Shown here piece after piece: positions 59,491 to 64,000 of a stretch of 64,000 nucleotides of DNA. Location of the stretch: NCBI RefSeq assembly GCF_027409185.1, contig NC_084467.1:15862501-15926500 (forward strand), in the 5' to 3' direction. Position 1 is the stretch's first letter; each line of letters opens with the position of its first letter. Origin of the DNA: Cynocephalus volans. Lineage: Eukaryota > Chordata > Mammalia > Dermoptera > Cynocephalidae. Below the pieces are notes generated by a model that ran no database searches, was not told where the DNA came from, and saw nothing but the letters and a program-made list of their open reading frames with translations. Both the position numbers and the translations under genes were made by a program.

Positions 59491-61427
59491 AACATTTCTA
59501 TACACCAACAACAAACTAGCAGAGAAAGAAATCAAGAAAGCTATCCCATTTACAACAAGAACAACAAAAACCTGAGAATAAATTAAACCAAGGACATGGA
59601 AGGTCTCTACAATAAAAACTATAAAACACCAAATAAATAAATTAAGGAAGACACCAAAAAATGGAAAGACATCCCATGCTCATGGATTGGAAAAATCAAT
59701 ATTACCAAAATGACTATACTACTCAAAGTAATTCAATGCAATCCCCATCAAAGTACCAATGAAATACTTCATAGAAATAGAAAAAAACAATTCAAAAATG
59801 TATATGGAACAACAAGAGACCCCGAATAGCCAAAGCAATCCTGAGCAAAAAGAACAAAGTGCGGGTATCACACTCCCTAACTTCATAATATACTACAAAG
59901 CAATGGTAATCAAAATAGCATGGTTCTGTCACAAAAACTGACACATAGACAAATGGAACAGAATAGAGAATTCAGAAATAAATCCATATACCTACAGCCA
60001 ACTGATTTTTGACAAAAGAGCTAAGAACATTGGGGAAAGGACAGCCTCTTCAACAAATGGTGCTGGGAAAATTGAAGATCCATATGCAAAAGAATGACAC
60101 TAGACCCCTATCTCTCACCATATACCAAAATCAAATCAAAGTGGATTAAAGACTTAAATATAAGACCCAAAACTATGAAACTTCTAGAAGAAAACATTGA
60201 GGAAACACTTCAGGACATAGGTCTGGGCAAAGACTTTATAAATAATACTTCAGAAGCACAGGGAACAAAAGCAAAAATTAACAAATGGGATTATATCAAA
60301 ACCTTCTGCACAGCAAGGGAAAAAATCAGCAGAGCAAAAAGACAACCTGCAGAATGGGAAAAAATATTTGCAAACTATGCATCTGACAAGGGATTAATAT
60401 TCAGAATATACAAAGAACTGAAACAACTCAAGTAAAAAACCAAATAATCCAATTAAAAAATAGGCAAAGGAACTGAATAGACATTTTTTCAAAAGACATA
60501 CAAATGGCCAACAGGCATATAAAAAAAATGCTCAACATCACTAATCCTCAAAGAAATGCAAATCAAAGACACAATGAGATATCATTTCAGCCCAGTTGGA
60601 ATGTCTATTATCAAAAAGAAAATAAAATATGCTGGCAAGGATGCAGAGAAAGGAGAACCCTTATACATTCTTGGTGGGGATGTAAATTAGTACAGCCAGT
60701 ATGGAAAACAGTATGGAGACTTCTCAGACAACTACAGAGGACAACCGTACCAGCAATCCCACTACTGGGCATATGTCCAAAGGAATGTAAATCAACAAGC
60801 TGAAGGGATACCTGCACTCCCATGCTTATCATGGCTCTATTCACAGTAGCCAAGAGTTGGAACCTACCTAAATGTCCTTCCATGAATGATCTGATAAAGA
60901 AAATGTGGTATGTCTGCACAATGGAATACTACTCAGCCATAAAAAAGAATGAAATTCTGCCATTTACAGCAACATGGATGAGCTTGGAGAAAATTATGTT
61001 AAATGAAATAAGTCAGGCACAGAGAAATACCACATGTTCTTACTCATGTGTGGAAGCTAAAAAAGTTGATCTCTTAGAAGTAGAGAGCAGAATAGTGGTT
61101 ACTACAGACTGGTGGGGGGAACGGGAATGAGGTATGGGGAGAAGGTGGTCAGTGAATACATAATATTAGAGACGTAGGAAGAACAGGATCTAGGGTTCTA
61201 TAGTAATATCAGGAGACTACAGTTAACAACAAAGTACTATGTATCTTTGAATACTAGTCATGATTATGTTGAATGTTCCTAACAAAGAAGTGACAAACGT
61301 TTGAGGTGATGGATATACTAAGCACCAATATGATCATTGCACACAGTATGAATGTACCCGAATATTATATTGTATTCCATAAATATGTAGAATGATCATG
61401 AATCAATAAAGAAAAATAAAAAGAGAA
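59491..61427 (+). mobile_element. younger L1, ORF2 segment 3 and 3' UTR
   Basis: ORF2 C-terminal half: fragments at 60094-60435 ([20 protein letters not shown]) and 60822-61130 (MEYYSAIKKNEILPF) are typical L1 ORF2. The 3' UTR begins near 61060 and ends around 61427 at 'aatcaataaagaaaaataaa'. In-frame stops are present; no intact ORF2. Confidence 0.88.
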
Positions 61428-61780
61428 ATAGAGAGTAGAATAGTGGTTACCAGAGGCAGGAAAAGGGAAAGGGCTGGGAGGGGGGTATTGGGGAAAGGCT
61501 AGTAGACTGGTACAAAGTTACAAAGTTACAATTAGATAGCAAGAATAAATTCTGGTGCCCTGAGTGACAATAGCTAATAATATTGTATTGTATATTACAA
61601 AATAGTCAGGAAAGAGGATTTTGAATGTTATAACCACAAAGAAATGATAAATGTTTAGGTGATAGATATGCTAAATATTCTGATTAGATCATTATACAAT
61701 ATATGCATGTATTGAAACAACAAACTGTACCCCATAAACATGTGCAATGAAAAAAAGAAAATTAAATATTTTTTTAAAAA
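61428..61780 (+). mobile_element. second L1 3' end in tandem
   Basis: Begins 'agagtagaatagtggttacc', repeating the 3'-UTR start seen at about 61080 ('agagcagaatagtggttact'), and runs to its own A-rich tail near 61750-61780. Two L1 3' ends thus lie head to tail. Confidence 0.75.
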
Positions 61781-61792
61781 AGCAGATCTCGA

Positions 61793-61943
61793 GGGCCAGC
61801 CCTGTGGATCACTCGCAGCGCTGGTAGCGCCGAGGCCGTGGGTTCGGATCCTATATAGGGATGGCCAGTGCGTTCACTGGCTGAGCGTGGTGCAGACCAC
61901 ACCATGCCAAGGGTTGCAATCCCCTTCCCAGTCAAAAAAAAAA
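61793..61943 (+). mobile_element. colugo-type tRNA-derived SINE
   Basis: Head GGCCAGCCCTGTGGATCACT, B box GGTTCGGATCC, CTATATAGGGATGGCC, second half GTTCACTGGCTGAGCGTGG and an A11 tail. Target duplication AGCAGATCTYGA at 61781-61792 and 61944-61955 with one C/T difference. Full-length two-part form. Confidence 0.92.
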
Positions 61944-61955
61944 AGCAGATCTTGA

Positions 61956-63560
61956 AAATATATATATACTACCCAAAGAGATCTACAGATTTAATGCAAT
62001 CCCTATCAACATCCCAATGGCATTTTTTGAAGAAATAGAAAAATTCATCTTAAAATTCATATCAAATCTCAAGGAATCTCGAATAGCCAAAGAAAAACAA
62101 AGTTAGAGGTCTCACACTTCCTGATTTGAAAACCAATTACAAAGCTACAGTAATCAAAATGGTGTGATAGTGACATAAAGACAGACTAATGGAATAGAAC
62201 AGAGGGCTCAGAAACAAATGCTTGGATATATGATCAAATGATTTCAGTATGGGTGCCAAGAATACTCAGTAGGAAAAGTAAAGTCTTTTCAATACATGGT
62301 GTCGGAAAAACTGGATATCCAAGTGCAAAAGAATGAAGTCGGACCATTACCTTCATGATACACAAAAATTAACTCAAAATGGATCGTATCCTAAACATAA
62401 TACTTAACACTGTAAAACTTAGAAGAAAACATGGGAGGAAAGCTCCATGACAATGGATTTGGCAATGATTTCTTGGATATGACAACAAAAGCATAAGCAA
62501 CAAAAAGAAAATAGATAATTGGGTTCCGTCAAAATTAAAAACTTCTGCACATTAAAGGACACAATTAACAGGGCGAAAAGGCAACTTATGGAATGGGAAA
62601 AAAGATTTACAACTCGTATATTTGTAAGAGGTTAATATTCAGAATACATAAAGAACTCCTACAACTCAACACCAACAAAAACAAATGACCCAGCTTAAAA
62701 ACAGGCAAAGAACTTCAACAGACATTTCTCCAAAGAAGCCATACAATGGCCAACATGCACATGAAAAGATGCTCATCGTCTCTAATCATTAAGAAAATGC
62801 AAATCAAAACAAGATATCACCTCACACCCATCAGGACGGCTTCTATCAAAGAAAAAACAAAAGCAGAAAACAACAAGTGTTAGTAAAGCCATGGAGAAAC
62901 TGGAACTCTTGTGCACCATTGGTGGGAATGTAAAACGGTGCAGCTGCTATGGAAAATGATAAGACGGTTTCTCAAAAAATTAAAGATATAATTACCATAT
63001 GCTTCAGCAGTTCCACTTCTCGGTAAAAATCCAAAACAAATGAAAGTGGGGTCTCAAAAGGATATTTGTACATTCGTGTTCATAGCAGCATTATTTGCAA
63101 TAGCCAAAAGGTGGAAGCAACCCAAGTGTCCATCAGCAGATGAATGGATAAGCAAAATGCAATACACACATACAATGGAATATTATTCAGCCTTAAAAAG
63201 GAAGGAAATTCTGACACCTGCTACAACGTGGATGAACCTTGTGGACATTATGTTAAGTGAAATAGGCCAGCTACAAAAAGACAATTACTATATAACACCA
63301 CCTATATGAGGTATCTAGAGTAGTCAAATTCATACACACAAAAAGTACAATCGTGGTTGCCAGGGGATAGGGAGAGGAGGAAGCAAGGAGTCGTTGTTTA
63401 ATGGGGACAGAGTTTCAGTTTTGCAAGATGAAAAAGTTTTGGAGATTGGTTGCACAACAGTGTGAATATACTTAACAATACTAAACTGTACACTTAAAAA
63501 TGATTACAATGATAAATTTTATGTTATGCGTATGTACCACAATTAAAAATAAAAAATATC
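61956..63560 (+). mobile_element. older L1, right part (ORF2 C-terminus and 3' UTR)
   Basis: Continues the fragment at 54945 ('actacccaaagagatctaca', then ORF2 C-terminal text and MEYYSALKRKEIL at 63172-63215) and ends in a 3' UTR ('gtggttgccaggggataggg', 'acttaaaaatgattacaatg'). Degenerate, more diverged than the L1 inside it. Confidence 0.82.
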
Positions 63561-63629
63561 AAAGAGCAACTACAATTCACAGCCTTAGAGCCTTAAGAGA
63601 TAATATTATGTCCACGAAACAATAATAGC

Positions 63630-64000
63630 ATGCTATAAAAAAGAACAAGAAATTGCTAATAGAAGTGAAAAGATATGAGAAGAGGGATTAAAAAATGTAA
63701 TAGAGAAGTTGGAAGATAAAGGTGAGGTAATGTCCCCGAAAATAGAACAAACATTTTTTAAAGTGGAAAGTTGGAAAGAACATTTCGAAAAATTAGAAGA
63801 TCATCCAAGAGGTCCAACTAAGATAGATCTGGAAAGAAAAAACAAAAACAGAAAATGGAATGGAAGAAATTAGCACAAAGAAATTTCCCCAAGATTGAAT
63901 TCTGGATTAAAGGGCTCACAGTAAATACACGTCATTATAAAACTTTAGACCTCTAGAAGATTTTAAAAGCTTACATAGAATAATCAAGTCATACACACAG
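63630..64000 (+). mobile_element. L1/HAL1 ORF1-like fragment, cut by window end
   Basis: 'gagaagttggaagataaagg', 'ttagaagatcatccaagagg', 'tccaactaagatagatctgg' and 'cccaagattgaattctggat' follow the order of an old L1-type ORF1. Frames are broken; it runs off the window edge. Confidence 0.5.

Noticed and set aside
55582-63309. Short open frames resembling reverse transcriptase as host genes
   Set aside because: They are pieces of decayed L1 ORF2, interrupted by stops, insertions and a broken FADD region.

Overview
This is a placental-mammal nuclear window with two protein-coding genes, both on the minus strand and both complete: CAMK2N1 (2 coding exons, 78 codons, inhibitor of CaM kinase II) and MUL1 (4 coding exons, 352 codons, mitochondrial outer-membrane E3 ubiquitin ligase). 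From established knowledge, CAMK2N1 and MUL1 are adjacent and same-strand on human 1p36.12 with about the same spacing, so this is the orthologous segment. Three young tRNA-derived SINEs carry a tRNA-Ile-like head and the signature GGATCCTATATAGG. I recognise this as the dermopteran (colugo) CYN-type family, so the source is most likely a colugo (Galeopterus or Cynocephalus). That identification is from memory of the family, not from a search.

Layout. 1-12.4 kb: gene-free flank with MIR, L2 and one colugo SINE, a gene-less CpG island near 5.9-6.6 kb and a strong CTCF-like motif near 10.5 kb. 12.4-16.8 kb: CAMK2N1, read right to left, with a long AT-rich 3' UTR, a 1.45-kb intron and a CpG-island promoter. 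16.8-28.0 kb: intergenic, mostly MIR/L2 relics and unique sequence. 28.0-34.8 kb: MUL1, read right to left, with a 1.25-kb 3' UTR, introns of 624, 409 and 3157 bp and a short CpG/ETS promoter. 34.8-54.9 kb: gene-free, with LINE fragments, MaLR-type LTRs, MIR/L2, an RFX X-box pair and an (AC)21 microsatellite.

54.9-64 kb is a nested retrotransposon cluster. An older L1 is split by a younger L1. The younger L1 is itself interrupted by a 2.4-kb poly(A)-tailed composite element and by a SINE. The composite has an L1 5'-UTR-like head, a later MaLR-like solo LTR, and a GC-rich array of about 106-bp repeats. This architecture resembles primate SVA elements and is the most interesting thing in the window.

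The two genes are not known to act in one pathway. CAMK2N1 restrains cytosolic and synaptic CaMKII. MUL1 acts at mitochondria and peroxisomes in ubiquitylation/SUMOylation, mitochondrial dynamics and mitophagy. No RNA gene, CRISPR array or intact mobile-element ORF is present. Repeat family names and most repeat edges are by eye and approximate; the coding exons, splice sites and target-site duplications are read directly.
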